Assembly (NCBI GenBank): GCA_013396915.1
Contig: VWZL01000810.1
Location: 856,820 to 920,819 of the forward strand
Reading direction: 5' to 3'
DNA length: 64,000 nucleotides
Origin: Stercorarius parasiticus
Lineage: Eukaryota; Chordata; Aves; Charadriiformes; Stercorariidae
Both the position numbers and the translations under genes were made by a program. Under the pieces are notes generated by a model. The model saw nothing but the letters and a program-made list of their open reading frames with translations. It did not search any database and was not told the DNA's origin. Shown one piece after another: positions 11,801 to 24,681 of this stretch (position 1 is the first letter of the stretch; each line of letters starts with the position of its first letter).

Positions 11801-12513
11801 AAGTTAAGTACGGAATCGATTAAATAGATACAAAGGTAGGTGTTTTTTCAGGTTGCTGGAAGGGGCTGATCCTTCCCCACCGATGTCGATGGAAGCTGGA
11901 ATGACGCAGTGACTCCCAGGAGCACGACTGTGGCCAGCAGCACCAGTGCGTGCGCAGAAGCAGTGTTATGGGCCAGGGGATCCCACCTGCTGGCCAACGG
12001 GCCACGCTGTAAAGTCAATAACAAGCTTGCAAGTTCGACCTTCCCTTTCCATGGGTGCTAATCCGGGTTTGTTTCTTCTACCTAACCCCTAATTTTTCCC
12101 CAGTTTGTAGGGACTGAATATCCTTCAGTCAAATTTTGCTGAGACTGGCTAGTGGGTTCATGAGTAATTGTGAAGAGAGGGAAAGATTCCCAACAGACAG
12201 AGGGGCTACATGGTCTTCTACGACTTTTTTTCCCAAAGAAACCAAACTAAAATCCATAATTCAAACTGCACGTGCACATAAACATTTCCAACCATGCATA
12301 TGCACGGGCAAAAGCAGTATTTGTTAAGACCTAAAAAGGTGTAAATTCGTAGCTGGAGTGACATCTGCGCAGAAAATAAACATTTACCCTATTGCTCCAC
12401 ATTGCAGAGATACCTGCAAACCGCTAAAATTAAATACACGAAAGGAAATTAGGAAAATAAGTTGGCTTGCAAGTTGTCGCTGCTCCCTCATGTACTGTAA
12501 TTAAGTTCCTTAC
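8828..12513 (-). other. NEXMIF intron between first and main coding exons
   Basis: A 3686-bp intron from donor GTAAGG (12513-12508) to an acceptor preceded by a C/T-rich tract (8890-8828; purine-rich on the plus strand). It interrupts codon 26 after its first base. Apart from an AAAT-type simple repeat near 10346-10370 I see nothing recognisable in it. Confidence 0.85.
10346..10370 (+). repeat. (AAAT)n simple repeat
   Basis: Short run of AAAT units followed by A residues inside the NEXMIF intron. Confidence 0.85.
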
Positions 12514-12589
12514 CATTTTCTTTCACCCCATTAATCAGGATAGTTTCTTGGTCTTCTGAGGCACAATCCTGCTCTTGTTGGTCATCCAT
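12514..12589 (-). CDS. NEXMIF: NEXMIF first coding exon (start codon)
   Basis: The ATG at 12589-12587 opens 'MDDQQEQDCASEDQE' and continues 'TILINGVKENG', close to the NEXMIF N-terminus I remember (MDNQQDKA...TLINGVKEN). The exon gives 25 codons plus one base, ending at AAAATG before the donor GTAAGG. That base joins AG at 8827-8826 to make GAG, keeping the main exon in frame. The frame is also open upstream of the ATG ('QKEVKL' precedes it), but those residues do not look like the family, so this ATG is preferred. The coding part is only 76 nt and is easily missed by gene finders. Confidence 0.9.
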
Positions 12590-12638
12590 CAATTTAACCT
12601 CTTTCTGTTCACTCCATGCCCCACTGCATCTGGCCAAC
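12590..12638 (-). other. possible 5' UTR part of the start-codon exon
   Basis: Upstream of the ATG on the minus strand, the first plausible 3' splice site is TGCAG ending at 12639, after a moderately T-rich stretch. If used, the exon would begin at 12638 with 49 nt of 5' UTR. The site is weak and other choices are possible. Earlier noncoding exons and the promoter are not located. Confidence 0.35.
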
Positions 12639-13661
12639 CTGCACATTTCCAGAAACATAACCACAGTCAGTACAATTCCCAGAATCAGTTCAAGGAACCG
12701 TGAGTAAAAAATAACAATAATAAAAAAACCCTGCACAACGTCATGGGCTGCCCTTACCCTGCTTAAGAGGACAAATACTATTTATTTAGGCCATCGTACT
12801 TTCCCTTTCACACTCCAAAAGCCAAGTCCAATGTATTTCGGCAAGGTTAAAATGCTATATATCACCATTTCCTTCCCCAAAGTCCTTCTTTAGAAGGTGG
12901 AGCGGTGCTCTGCACCTCTGCAGCACCCTTCGCATCGCCCAAAACTGCTTTGCAAAGGCAGGGAACCGTTGTTATCTCCAGACAGGAGAGCGGAGACATA
13001 CAGAGGAGAGGACTCGCCCCAGTTCAGACAACAGCAACTCTGCATTGGAGTTGGAGGAGAAACGCAGATATCCCGAGTGACAACTGCTCGCCCTAGCTAC
13101 CAGCTACCGCTCTCATCTTCCAAGCGCTGGCAGGTATGAAAAACTCCCCAAAAAAGACATTTTGGGGGAAAAAATATCTCTAGTCTTCTTCTTCCCTCAA
13201 AACACTACTTCATCATGAGAGCTCCTTCCTTGGAAGCCTTGTTCCCCAGCCACCTACCACCGCCCTCATGGTCCCCGTTCATCTCGGTTGTATGACCACC
13301 AGTCGAGGGTGACTGGACTTGGTGGTACATCTCTGAAGCAACAAAACCGAGATGAGAATCAGGCCCAGGTTTTCTGCCTTCCTTCGCCGAAGATCCCCCC
13401 CATTACAATGATCACGTGCCGAAGGAGAGACACGGCTGAGTCCCCGCGCACGGGCAGCACAGGACAACCCTCATCGCTGCTCCCGAGGGACAGAATTTCA
13501 CCTCTCGGACTGTAAATTCAAGTCAGAATCTATTTGTTTCCTGCTGGCAACTTGAACTCAATTTTTTCTCTCTCACAGAACACGTACTAGATTGAAGCAT
13601 TTTAGGTTCTTTTTGTGGTTTTTGTTTGGCTTTGGGTTTTTTTGTTGTTGGTGTGTTTGGG

Positions 13662-13678
13662 TTTTTTTTTTTTTTTTT
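13662..13678. repeat. poly(T) run
   Basis: Uninterrupted T run of about 17 bases at the end of a T/G-rich segment starting near 13610. Confidence 0.85.
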
Positions 13679-13929
13679 AAATCAACATTTGTTAATGTCT
13701 GATCTTCCCACAGTATTCACTGCCCTGGGTTCAGCAGCCAAACTTCATTCATATTCAGATTTGCGGTGGAGTCCTCTTAATTAATGTGAAATCTTTACAA
13801 CCCTCTTAGTAAGTGAAACCTTCACTGAACTTAAAGATGTTGTGACACCCAGAGTAAGATAAGAATAACAAGCATCAGTAACTCAATTCCTTTGCATATT
13901 TAGAGGAATATTTAACTAACCCTGAGAGT

Positions 13930-14110
13930 GTCACTTCGATGCAGATCCGCATTTCAAAGCTCTCGCACGGCGAGTCGGTTTGCTGCAGAAGGCGCCCCCT
14001 CTCCCGCCAGCGCCCGCACCCTCCCCACCGCCCCACGCTCCCACCGCCGCTAAGAAAAGCTCCAGCCCAACCATCGCTGTAACTAACGGGAGCGACGCGA
14101 AACGCCAAAG
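13930..14110. promoter_or_regulatory. short CpG-rich patch, possible promoter or enhancer
   Basis: I count roughly 20 CpG dinucleotides in about 180 bases, in a neighbourhood otherwise poor in CpG. It lies about 1.35 kb upstream of the NEXMIF start-codon exon. It could be an alternative promoter or first exon, or just a GC-rich island; no core promoter motif is evident. Confidence 0.3.
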
Positions 14111-15865
14111 CACGGATCAGGCATCATTGGGAGTTATTTCCATGCAACTTGAAGAAGATTAACTTCTAAGAGCGAAAGCTGATCCGCGTTTTCCGGTAAC
14201 GGTTTACAACTTCATGCCTCCTTGATAATATCCCCTGCCTATTAAGTGTATCTTAATGAATATAAATATTAATAAATTAAGTTTAAAAAAGAGCTATTAA
14301 TGAAAATATTAATAAAATACCTTAAGCCTCAGAAGAACCAGAGGCTTCTCAGGAGACCAGCAAACCACCACTGGCCCCACACATGGGCCAGGGTGACTTC
14401 TGGGGAGGGGGCTGTTTGCTGTCTGAGGAAGCTCTGGGAGAAGGAAAAGCCGAGTTGAGTAAGGAGCTTCAGTAGATTGTGACCTGGAAGATATGTTTTG
14501 CACACCCTCGTGGTCCCAGGTGGGAGAGAAATGTGCAAAGATCTTCCACTTCAATGAGCCATGGGCAAGAAGGGTTGGGGGACCGCGCATTTGGCTACGC
14601 ACATTTACAGATCTGAACCTGCTGCTCACTTCATGGCACTCAGTGTGGATGATGGGACCATCATCTTCGATGTACAGAAGGCTATAATCGATGTTCCTGT
14701 ATACTCTGATCTCTACTGTCCTTCTGAAGTGCAGAGGTGATGCTCTGACAGAGGCTTATCCGTGTGCGGCCACCAGCAGATGCAAAGCGAAAGGGGAGAG
14801 GTCCTGCCATCGCATCTCACTTGTGACTATCTGTAGCTGAGGGGCTTCAGCGTGCAGAGACTACACCCACAATTTATTCCATTAATCTCCCTAATTATTT
14901 TCAACCTTGTTGAGGCTGCTGGCCTCCGCAGCACCTTGGGGTAATGTGTGAAATCACGCAGCTTCAGTGCTATGTGAACCGGACCCGCTTTTGTTGGGTT
15001 TGGACCTGCTGTCCTCCAAAGGATGGGCCATGTCTTCTCACAGAAATACAGCCTCGGTCCTCGAAAGGACTTGCAGTGTGACCATCATTTAAATATTCAA
15101 TAATATTTAAATATTACTTAAACATATAATAATATGCACAGGAGAATCACAGCAACATTGCAAGTTATCCAAGTACATAAGCCAACCCAGGATACTCCTG
15201 AGCTTCTTCTCGCTCTTCAGTGTTTAACCCACAGGGCCAGGTCGAGGGGCAAGAGCTGATCCAGTGTTGCTGTAGAGGGCTTCATCCTGCAAGTCAGGTC
15301 TTTACCAGCTCGATAAGCTGAGACCCGCAGCTGGGAGCTCAGAAGCACCGTCTCTGCACGCCTTTGCTCACCTGATCTCCGCCTGGGTGTACCGCTTTAT
15401 AGCGATTCGGTGTAAAATGCCACAGGTGGCCTGTTTTCCACCAGTAACATAATCACAGCCGTATTAACGTAACGGCTTGCAATGAATAAAACATAGGACA
15501 AAAGCAGGAACAATAATTCTCCAATAATGTAAATTTGTCACTTCCAGCGCACAAAACATCTCCAGAGAAAAAATAACAACGCGGACATAAAACACTAGTG
15601 AGCTCACCAAGAAAGATCCCAAGCATTTTAAAGAAGGCATCATCCTGTTCCGGCTGGGATTTCCACCGGAGGAGGAAGGAGCAGGGTCTGATGCGTGGGT
15701 TGCTCGTCCCTCTGCCCACGTCCTTCTTGCTCTTTCCATCTGTGGAGCCGCTGGTTTGACTGCGCTTTGCAAACAGGTACTTCTGCCTTTCCTTACTTCT
15801 GAGAGATGCTCAACAGCCAACCTTCAAGGAGAGAGCAGGGCTCGTTTGGGCAACAGACTGAGAAG

Positions 15866-15898
15866 GCAAGCAATGGGCAAGCAATGGGCAAGCAATGG
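15866..15898 (+). repeat. three perfect 11-bp tandem units
   Basis: The unit GCAAGCAATGG occurs three times without change, then decays. Confidence 0.9.
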
Positions 15899-16494
15899 AC
15901 AAGGAGGCAGCCGAGCAAACGGAGGCAGAAAAAGAAGAGAGTTTATAGGTGGGGAAACCCGTGGGACTTTTTAATCTCCTATTATTATTTTTTGGGATAT
16001 GTGTGTATAAGGGGTAGGGAAGGGTAGAAGGGATGTTTGCAGTGGATGTGATCCAAAGGCTGGAGAAGACAATGAGGGTGATGAAACGCAGGAACAAAGG
16101 TGATGTGCCCGTGGACAACTATTTGCCTTGGACGACTATTTGCCTCGAGCGCATTAAGTCGGAGAGCAGAGCTGAGCTCTAGAAACGAGCTGGAAAGAAC
16201 TGAGAGGAGTTCAGACGGGGGATCTTCACACAGTCAGAGAGAGATGAAGCGCGAGTGAGCCAGACAATCTGAAGTTTGCAGAGACCTGCTGAACAAGAGG
16301 ACCTCTGGGGAGCTGTGTGGCCATGAAAGGTCAGATCCCAAGAGGGACAGGGAGAAACACCAGCGACTGCGAAAGAAAAGCTGACAAAGGGGCTTGACGC
16401 GATGCAGAACAAGAAACCAAAGACTGTGAATAACAAAGAGGAGAAGAACAGCCGGGTCCCTGGGAAGAAAAACTAAACCGAGAGAGGTCTGGGG

Positions 16495-16573
16495 TATAAA
16501 GGCGACGGGCAGAGAACACACCGGGTAGCAGGAGAGCACAGAACACAGAGCCATCTGCGGACAGAAGAATAAA
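16495..16573 (+). promoter_or_regulatory. TATA-like box followed by AATAAA
   Basis: TATAAAGG in a GC-rich context at 16495-16502 is followed 73 bases on by AATAAA (16568-16573). This spacing is seen in retroviral LTRs (U3 TATA, R, poly(A) signal), but I find no LTR ends or internal retroviral sequence around it. It may be chance. Confidence 0.25.
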
Positions 16574-19500
16574 AGGCAGAGAATATGGATTTCAGACAGC
16601 GTCAGGCCATTGAAGAGATACACGACTGGGGTCACGCTATTATGAAGAACCGACTGGAGGAAAATCAGTCACCAGCTTGAAGTTTGTGAACTTGACTAGG
16701 TCTAGGGTGGATGGAGGAAGAGGATGGCGGGTGGAAGTCAGATGAAGTCCATGTCTCTGGAGGAGGAGGGCAGGAGCACAGCTTGGCAGGCTGGGCTTCA
16801 GGGACGGTCATGGGTGGCTCAGTCGTAGGGAAGAATTCAGAAGGACTTTTCTTGATTGCACCACGTACTTTAGGGCTAAGATCACAGCTGGCACAACAGA
16901 GAAAGATGCAGGCTAAGAAAGGAGATCAAAGGGAAGAAGTCGCAGAAAGCAAGCAGTGGAGCTAAAAAGTAATCCAACTAGTTTTAAGCACAAGATGGAC
17001 AAATTAATGGACAGAAGGACAGGATGCAGTTGCCCGTGACAGCAGTACACAGGACTCGGTGACCTGGAGAAATCCCTTGCAGCCCTGCAACTCGTGTCAG
17101 GTGAAAGACTGCAAGTGCCTCAAAAAACCCCTCAGGATCACAGCTGAGAAAATTCTCCATTCCTCACGGTTCCTGTCAATTTTCCCACTGCTTGTGCTAA
17201 TGGGGTTGTTCAAAAGCTGTTAGCGTCTATATCGCACGTGCGAGTCTGGAAGAATACAAACACAGCACCCAAAATGGACCCTCCACTGTAAACCTCCCGT
17301 TGCCTTATGAGCAGGTGTCCTCAGCCCAGACGGCCAAGTCACCCAAAGAACTTTTTTATGCTGTTTTAAAAACCCATGTGATACTCAAGAAGTTTTACAG
17401 GCATTGGTATTGCCAGCAGACATGGTCAGAGAACGAAAGCCCTTGTCCCAGCTGAGATCCCACTAGCTCCATCTACTCCCAGCCATGGTTAGGGGCAAGA
17501 TCCTGGTAGAACATCCCTTCAACAGTTCTTTGGAGTAAAATCAGATTATTTCTTTTCCTACAAATTCAGCAGGATATGCAAAGCAACAGCAACAGGAGCA
17601 AGGCTCGCTATAGGAAATGAAATCAAGGGGTGCTGGTTATTTACCTAGAACAGGAGGAAACACCCAAAGGACAAAGCTAAAACATCTGGACATGTTCCCA
17701 CATTCATCTCCAGTCACACAAACGATGGGCCTTATGTTCACTTAAAACTGGCATTTTTTTGTACAGCTTGGATTTTAACATGTTCCTACTAACATTAATT
17801 TTACAAAGGCGAAGGGGGAAACACCACCAATTTATACAACCACGAGGGAAAAATGCATCTGCTCAATGCCCGTCCTCCACAAAGACAGCAACAAATTGCT
17901 TTGCTTCTTTCTCAGCCAGAAAATGCCCGTTTCCCCCCAGCATCGCACGCAGCTGTCCTGAATGGATGTTTATCAAGTGTACAGGTAGGAGACCATCACC
18001 TGGCTGCTGTCAGAGGCGCCGTGGGGAGAGGACATGCCCTTCAGCCTCCCCAGCTGGAGAGCCCTGCTTCCCCAGATGCCAGTCTGAGAAATTCCCAAGA
18101 AATTGTGCCGAGGGACCTGCCGGAGAGTTTTCCTCCCCCCGAGAGGACTCTGCAGACGCTTCCTTGGGGAGCAGCAGTGATTTGGCTCACGGCATTTTCC
18201 AGCAGGAGCAGCGATGGTCGCAGCGATGCCCTGGAAGAAGTGAGAGGGGATAAAGCCAGCCAGCTAGCCATGACTGCCGCGTAATCCAGTGCTTGGATGC
18301 TTACACGTATATCCGCAGCCAGCTGAACACCTCCTCCTTCACATTTCCTGGGCACCAGCATTATGCTGTTGAAGCTTAACGCACTCCTCCCAAGCAGAGG
18401 AGAAAAAACAATCTACCAGGTAAAAATAAACAGCCTACGAGACTGCCTGAAAGCCCACCTACACATAGGGGAATCGTATTAGATGGACTAGATTATGGGT
18501 TAGCGATAGCTGTTCCATAATTAAAGTTGCAAGAGAGTGTTTCGGCTTAAAGCTGAATGAACAAAAGGTCGCTAGCACCCAGACAAAACCCAGCGTGCCA
18601 GTTCCTATTTACACCCAGCTTTCACATACCGAGTGCTTGTATTTGTTGTAGATCAGGAGGGTAAATGGAGAGAGAGTATCCAAAGCGAAGGAAAATCTTT
18701 TTATGGAGAAGTGGGGGAAGAAAGAGAAGAAGAAGATGTGGCTTTTTTTTCCTGCAGAGTTGTGAATAAGCGCAGGTGTTCTATATATGCAGTTGTATCT
18801 TGCAAAAAAAGAGCTTTAGAGAAATTAATTACATGTCAGAGCCTCTGACAGGTCTTTTAAGAATTATGATACTTTTGAATGAAAACATTATATACTTAAA
18901 AAGAAATACCATGTAAATGTCTCTGAGGTATTTACATGCAGTGGAGTAATAGTAGAAAAGAATCCAGCTCTACCCGCGGTACGAACGGATGCTGAACATG
19001 CCGTGCTCTTCCTAACAATGACATCTCCTGCCCTTGCAGGACTTCATTAACTCTCCTGCAGAAGCACAAATCAGAGTTCAGGGGCAGCAAGACCTCTGCA
19101 GAGGAAAATATCCCAGTGATTTCCTGTTAGGTTTTGGCTTTTTGGTGTTTTTTCTTTTTCCCTTTTATTCCTTTCAGCCCTGACAGACCCTAGGCAGGAC
19201 ACAGGATAGAGAGCTTCCCATGGAGAGAGCGTGGTGGGGCAGCGGTCCCTCCAGGCGCCAGGAGCTGCTGCAGTGATGCCAGGCTCATCCTTCACTGACC
19301 TGAAGGATGCTGTTTTCTTACCGGATTCTGAAATTCCCAAATCCATTTTATTCCAGGGATTCCACTTGATCCTTGCTTATTCACTATAATTTGGTAACTG
19401 GTGGGTGAAGTGATAAAAATCTTCACTTGCCAGCAGATGGGGATGTATTTTACCACTAAGTCTCTAAAAGGAGGTTCTCCAGAAGTACCTCTCCGAGTAA

Positions 19501-22500
19501 ACCTGTTTTTCCAAGAATTTACATTTTTATTTAGGCCCAGGGTCTTTGAATTTTGCCCAGCACCATGACAAGAAAAAAATACAGAGTACACGAGGTTTCC
19601 AGAACATACAGGGTTGGAAAGGTGACATTCATAGGGTAAGGTACAGTGCGAAAGCATCCTCCCACTCTGCCCATCATAAAGTGCTTCTCTGCTCCACAAA
19701 AGGGATGTTGGACTTAGGACTTCTAGTTTAAAAGTTATTTTCCCAGGAAAATCTCATGAGGAAATCATATCTCCCAGCAGTTCCCTAGGGTTTTCCTACC
19801 AACGATGGGGAGCACGTGGGAGAAAAGGCCAAGTGAAGGAGAAACAGAAAACAAAGGTGGCCTTTGTGGGCCCATCCCAGCCGTTGAGACATCTAAAACC
19901 CTTCAAGAAGTTAAGGTTTGATAGAGTCAATGTTAGCTGAGAATAGGTTTGGCAACCTAGGTATAAATACAGATAAAAGCCTCCAATTAGGAATAAATCT
20001 GGGGGAAAGAAATGAAGTTGATAAAAAAAGAGCTGGCAGAGAAAACGGAGAACACAAAACCCATGAAAAGAAGAAACAATTTAAGAACTAGTGTGTTCCC
20101 AGAAGGTGTAAAGGATGGATGGCTTGTTAATATTCATAGCAAGCCTCCACTTTTTCCTCAGCTGAAAGCAGATGCAACAATTATCGCAGAGCCCGAGCCC
20201 CAACTCCAGCAGACCCCAAGATTTGATATTAAGAGCAGACTATTTTAGAGCTGACTCTGAAATAAATGACAGTTTCTGACCTTACTCTGGGAGGACATAA
20301 GGTGCAAGTGTTTCAAGACCTGTCACAAACAACTTTAAGGAAAAAGGAAGGAAGTGAACAAAATTATAGCCTTTCTGACAAAGCACATGTAAAATACAGA
20401 AGGAGCTTTCTCTGTAAATGTATTCTCACACATCAAGAACAGCAGTATATCATAAAGGGAAAAAGGTGGCAATTAAAATCCTTGAGGAGCTGAAAAGCAT
20501 GAGGGAATGTCTGAAATACGGCGTGTTTCAGCACAATACTGTGCCGTGCTCGGGGAAGGATAGCTGCCAACGCCAAAAGACAAGAGTACCAAACTGCAAA
20601 GAAAGAGGGAAGATTCATCGCACTACGGGTGTGAGACAGGGCAGTAAGTGGGGAGAGGGGGAACCTCGTGGGGAAAAAAAAGTCCAAGCAGTAATGCAGA
20701 GAACACCGAGACCGAGAAAATGGGGGAGGAAAGGACAGTCTGAGTCCAACAGCAAAGGACACCGGCCGTGGGTGAGCACAGCTCATCGCCACATCCCCAG
20801 AGACGGCAGTCGAGAACCTGTTAGAAAGCTCACGACTCAGTTAAGGAAGAAACAAATATCCCCCTTCACCAGACGTGCGAGGAATTTCCACCGTGGGGAC
20901 AGGGAACTTTTCCCATGGGAACACCAAGGGTGAGGAAATGCAGGAGCCCAGGTGGACTCATGAGTGTTTCAGTGAGCACACCCAGTTTTAGGGTCAAGAA
21001 GCATAAAGACGATTCCTGGCTAGCAAGAGCGAGGGAGGACTATAAGAAGAGTTGCTGGGTTTCTTTTTGGTCATCCTCGCTCATAAGAGGGGAAGGAAAC
21101 TAAGCAATAATTAGTGTAAAGCAGTGAAAAGCTTGGCAAGTGAAAAGCACTGTCAAGCTGAGGACTAGATTCATCTCCTGAAAATGGAAAAGAATACAAA
21201 CTTTGTTTTAGGTGTGATGGCCTGAAGTTAAAACATTTCTATAATTATTAAAAGAGATGAATAGCCCTATCCAAAGACAGACGGTTTCACGACTGACGAC
21301 AGACAGACCCAGTATTAAGCCGTTGGTACAAGCCTATTAAATCAGTGATGAAAACTGTCACAGGTATAGCTGCCACCTCGCTCCCCAGGACAGGCTAGTA
21401 ATTTTGATGCGCTAAATACATCCTTTCTGTCGCAGCAGGCAGGCTGCTGGATGAGGACTTCTGGTCCACCCTGACCAAAGGTCACCTCAGAAGAAAATTA
21501 ACAGCAGCAGCCATCCAGCCAGGGTTAGCTCCTTCTTTTTGCAGCTTATTAGGATTACTAAAATATCTAGAGAAGCAAAAGTTGTCTTTGTCTGGAATGG
21601 GATAAGGGGAAGGCAAGAGAGGATTTCAGGGATTTCCGAAACGTAGCTCTTGATACATCAAGACTGTAAAGAATGGAGGGAACGGGGGGATTTGGTGGAA
21701 GAGCGAGACCTGAATGTATGTGAAAGAGGAAGAACCCTGATCTCCCTTCTCCACGGCACAGGCACACATTTTAGGACCTGACACGCTCGATATAGCTCCA
21801 TGAGGGTCATAAATCAGGTGGTTTCATTATTTTCTAGCAGACAGGAACTCAAAATATAACCAATACTCAGGAATGGCACACACCTACCCTCTGCTGCCTC
21901 TCCGCACAAGATACATACAGAGACTTTCAGGAGTATCTAACTGCAAACCAATAAATTGTTATGGGAGGCTGGCAAGGCCACGAAGAGAGTGAGTAGCTCA
22001 TTAACAAGGCTTATTAACAAATCGTAAGAACAAAAGCTACCACCATCGGCAATAAACCACAAAGCCAGAACAAGAGCCAAACCAGAGCAGCCCAGGATTG
22101 AGGCCCTTCCAACCCTGGGGTTCACAAACTGGCAGAGCGATCCCAAAACATCACCCAATACTGGAAATCACAGGTAAATTGACTGCTGTGCAAAACAGTA
22201 AGGCAAATAAACTCATTTCTCTGAAATAAATACTAGGTGAGCCAAACAGAAACTAAAAAAGCATGTCAATCCTGTTTATAAGAGGTACTAAGAAAAACAG
22301 ATGTTTCTTTTGGGAGAAAAAATGGCACTTTCGGACAACTTTAAAAAGGATCTTCTCTCTCAACTGTCTATTTTAGCTTGTGTGAGAGGTAAAACCCTGC
22401 CTCAGGCAGAACCAGGAGAGGAAGTCCCTAAACGACCCCCCAAGGGAGGGAGAAGCAGATACCGACGCTTACCCAAAGACCGATATGCAAGCAGATCCAC

Positions 22501-24660
22501 ATTGGTTTACAGCTGAATTTTAAGAGCTATGAAATGTTTTAATGGCTCTGATTAATTAGATTATGCATGGAGGAGATACTCCCTCCCACTGGAAGGGTCC
22601 AAAGAGTGCTGTAGTAAGCATACAGGTGACAGACTGTACCAGCTTTCAGTCCTATAGACTCACTTCATCCATAGATGTCAATGCCGAGCGTTGGCCGGCG
22701 TGATGGCAGACAGCCACGCCATGTCCGAGTTGGGTGTGCGACTCCGGATCACTCAGGATTCACTGCAAGCAGACAAACTGCTGGTAAAATTAAGAGGGCA
22801 CTTAATGCACCACATGGTAGTTACAAAAATAACGTTCAAGATACCGTAGCAAAGTTTTGTGCCAAACCGAATGGAGAAAATGGCAATAAAAGCATTGTTC
22901 TTTAAAGATGAGTTGAGAATTCATGTTTTCGCTTTGTCAAGAAGCACTGGCATTGCTGTGCTAGCATGGGGGGTTGCCTCGATGGGGTTAATACCAGCAA
23001 GCGGGGTGCCCACTGCTGCCACTGCCCGTGCTCTGCCTGCCGACCCGCCACTGCCACAGAGAGAAGAAGAGACGCCCAAAGACAGCCCGTAACGCTGCTT
23101 TTTGCCTTTCCTCCTTAAAAGCAATTGTATTCCAAACATGTAGTTTTCACTCAATCTCCGGATATAAAGTTAAGATAAATCAGAAATGTTAAGGGCCTGC
23201 ATTTCTGAGAAAATTAGGCCAGAATGATTAAAAACCTCAACTCTTATGAATCTGCGAAGGTTGAAAATTCAGTGCGATACTGGGGTATTAACCTTACAAA
23301 AACACGAGGACCTCTCCAAAGCTAATTATGCATCAGTCTAGTCTAAAATAACAAAAGCCATTAAAGAATAGTTCGGGATGGAGATTTCTTGATGGGCAGA
23401 ACTCCTCCATTTAAATGAACTTATTACCAAAATTCTCTTTCTGCTGCAGTATTTACGGATAGGTCTACAAGACAGTATCTTAAAAGCTTAGCGAACTCTT
23501 CCTGTGAACCTAATCAGGAAATATGAGAGACCAAGGTCAAGTATATTAATATTACAGAAGCTTACTAAGAAAGGGGATGTTTCCAGTCCCTTGCACACTG
23601 GATATTATCAAATAACTCAGCCCGAGAATGGTGTGTAGAATTCTGTTTAAAGATACGGATTAATACGGAGCCAGAACAGCACGAGGAAACGGATTTCACA
23701 GAGGTATGCCGAAGAAAAGACCCAGTCCTAAACTTTATGATTACCTCTTTTTTTGACTTCTTAAGGTTCCCTATCAGAAATATTCTCTTCTCGTTCCTGG
23801 TAACCACCAGGTTTAAAAAAAAAAAAAAGAGAAAAGAAAAGAGGAATTTTTTTTTTCAATACAAATTTGTAATATATTAAAGTTCGGACTAAGGAGGGCA
23901 ATTAAGCTGGCTGGTGCTGGAGGAGGATATGAAAGCTCATCAGGATACTTGCAGTAACCCTAGTGGGGTAAACATTTCTCTTCTCTAATATCTTCAAATT
24001 AGAAATTTTATAGGAAAAAAGGAATCTTAGCAAAGCTCGTTTGTCTCTTATTAGCAATTAGCCGACAAGGACTCAGGATAAAAAGTGTTAATTTCTAAAG
24101 TATACGTAGTTTTCATAAAAGCACAGATAGAAAGACCAAACAAGTGAGTGCTTGGCTTAGGCACAGGAAGAAATTAAGTGTGAGCAACGGGAGGAAGGGC
24201 TCGTTCCTCCTGTGTTTTCACTGCATCGATGATAAAATGCCAAAATGCCGGCCATCGTCGGCTTCGAGAAACTAAGGAAAGCAGACTGCTAGAAAAGAGG
24301 CAAAGCTGAGAGACCCCCTCAAAAAGGGGTGACGTTCCTCAGGGATGTGGAAGGCAAAAACCCCTTAGCCACTAGATCCAAGTTCCTAGCCAGATCCTTT
24401 GAATATTCATAAACAACTTGAAGTTGTATAAGGATTTTTCCTTTTTATATACATACAAATGACTACATTGACAGCAGATGGGCTCTTCCATATGATTTCC
24501 TTTTTAAACTTCCAACTTCATGCAATTCCTGCATATTCCGCGCGCTGGGAGAGGAAAGCCTGTGCTTTTAGCTCCAGAGTACAAACTTGGGGTTACTTCT
24601 GTTCATTTGCTTTTGCTTTCAAAACCTTTAATTACCCAACCGGGTAGCAGCTCTTCAACA

Positions 24661-24681
24661 CATCATCATCATCATCATCAT
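24661..24681 (+). repeat. (CAT)7 microsatellite, copy 1
   Basis: Seven CAT units; the same tract is at 26634-26654 in the duplicated copy. Confidence 0.95.

Larger units (their letters stand above)
12639..24430. other. no gene recognised; upstream side of NEXMIF
   Basis: About 11.8 kb with only short chance reading frames and no recognisable protein or known mobile element. It probably belongs to the long 5' intron or upstream region of NEXMIF. Contained sites listed separately: a poly(T) run, a CpG-rich patch, an 11-bp tandem triplet and a TATA/AATAAA pair. Confidence 0.6.
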
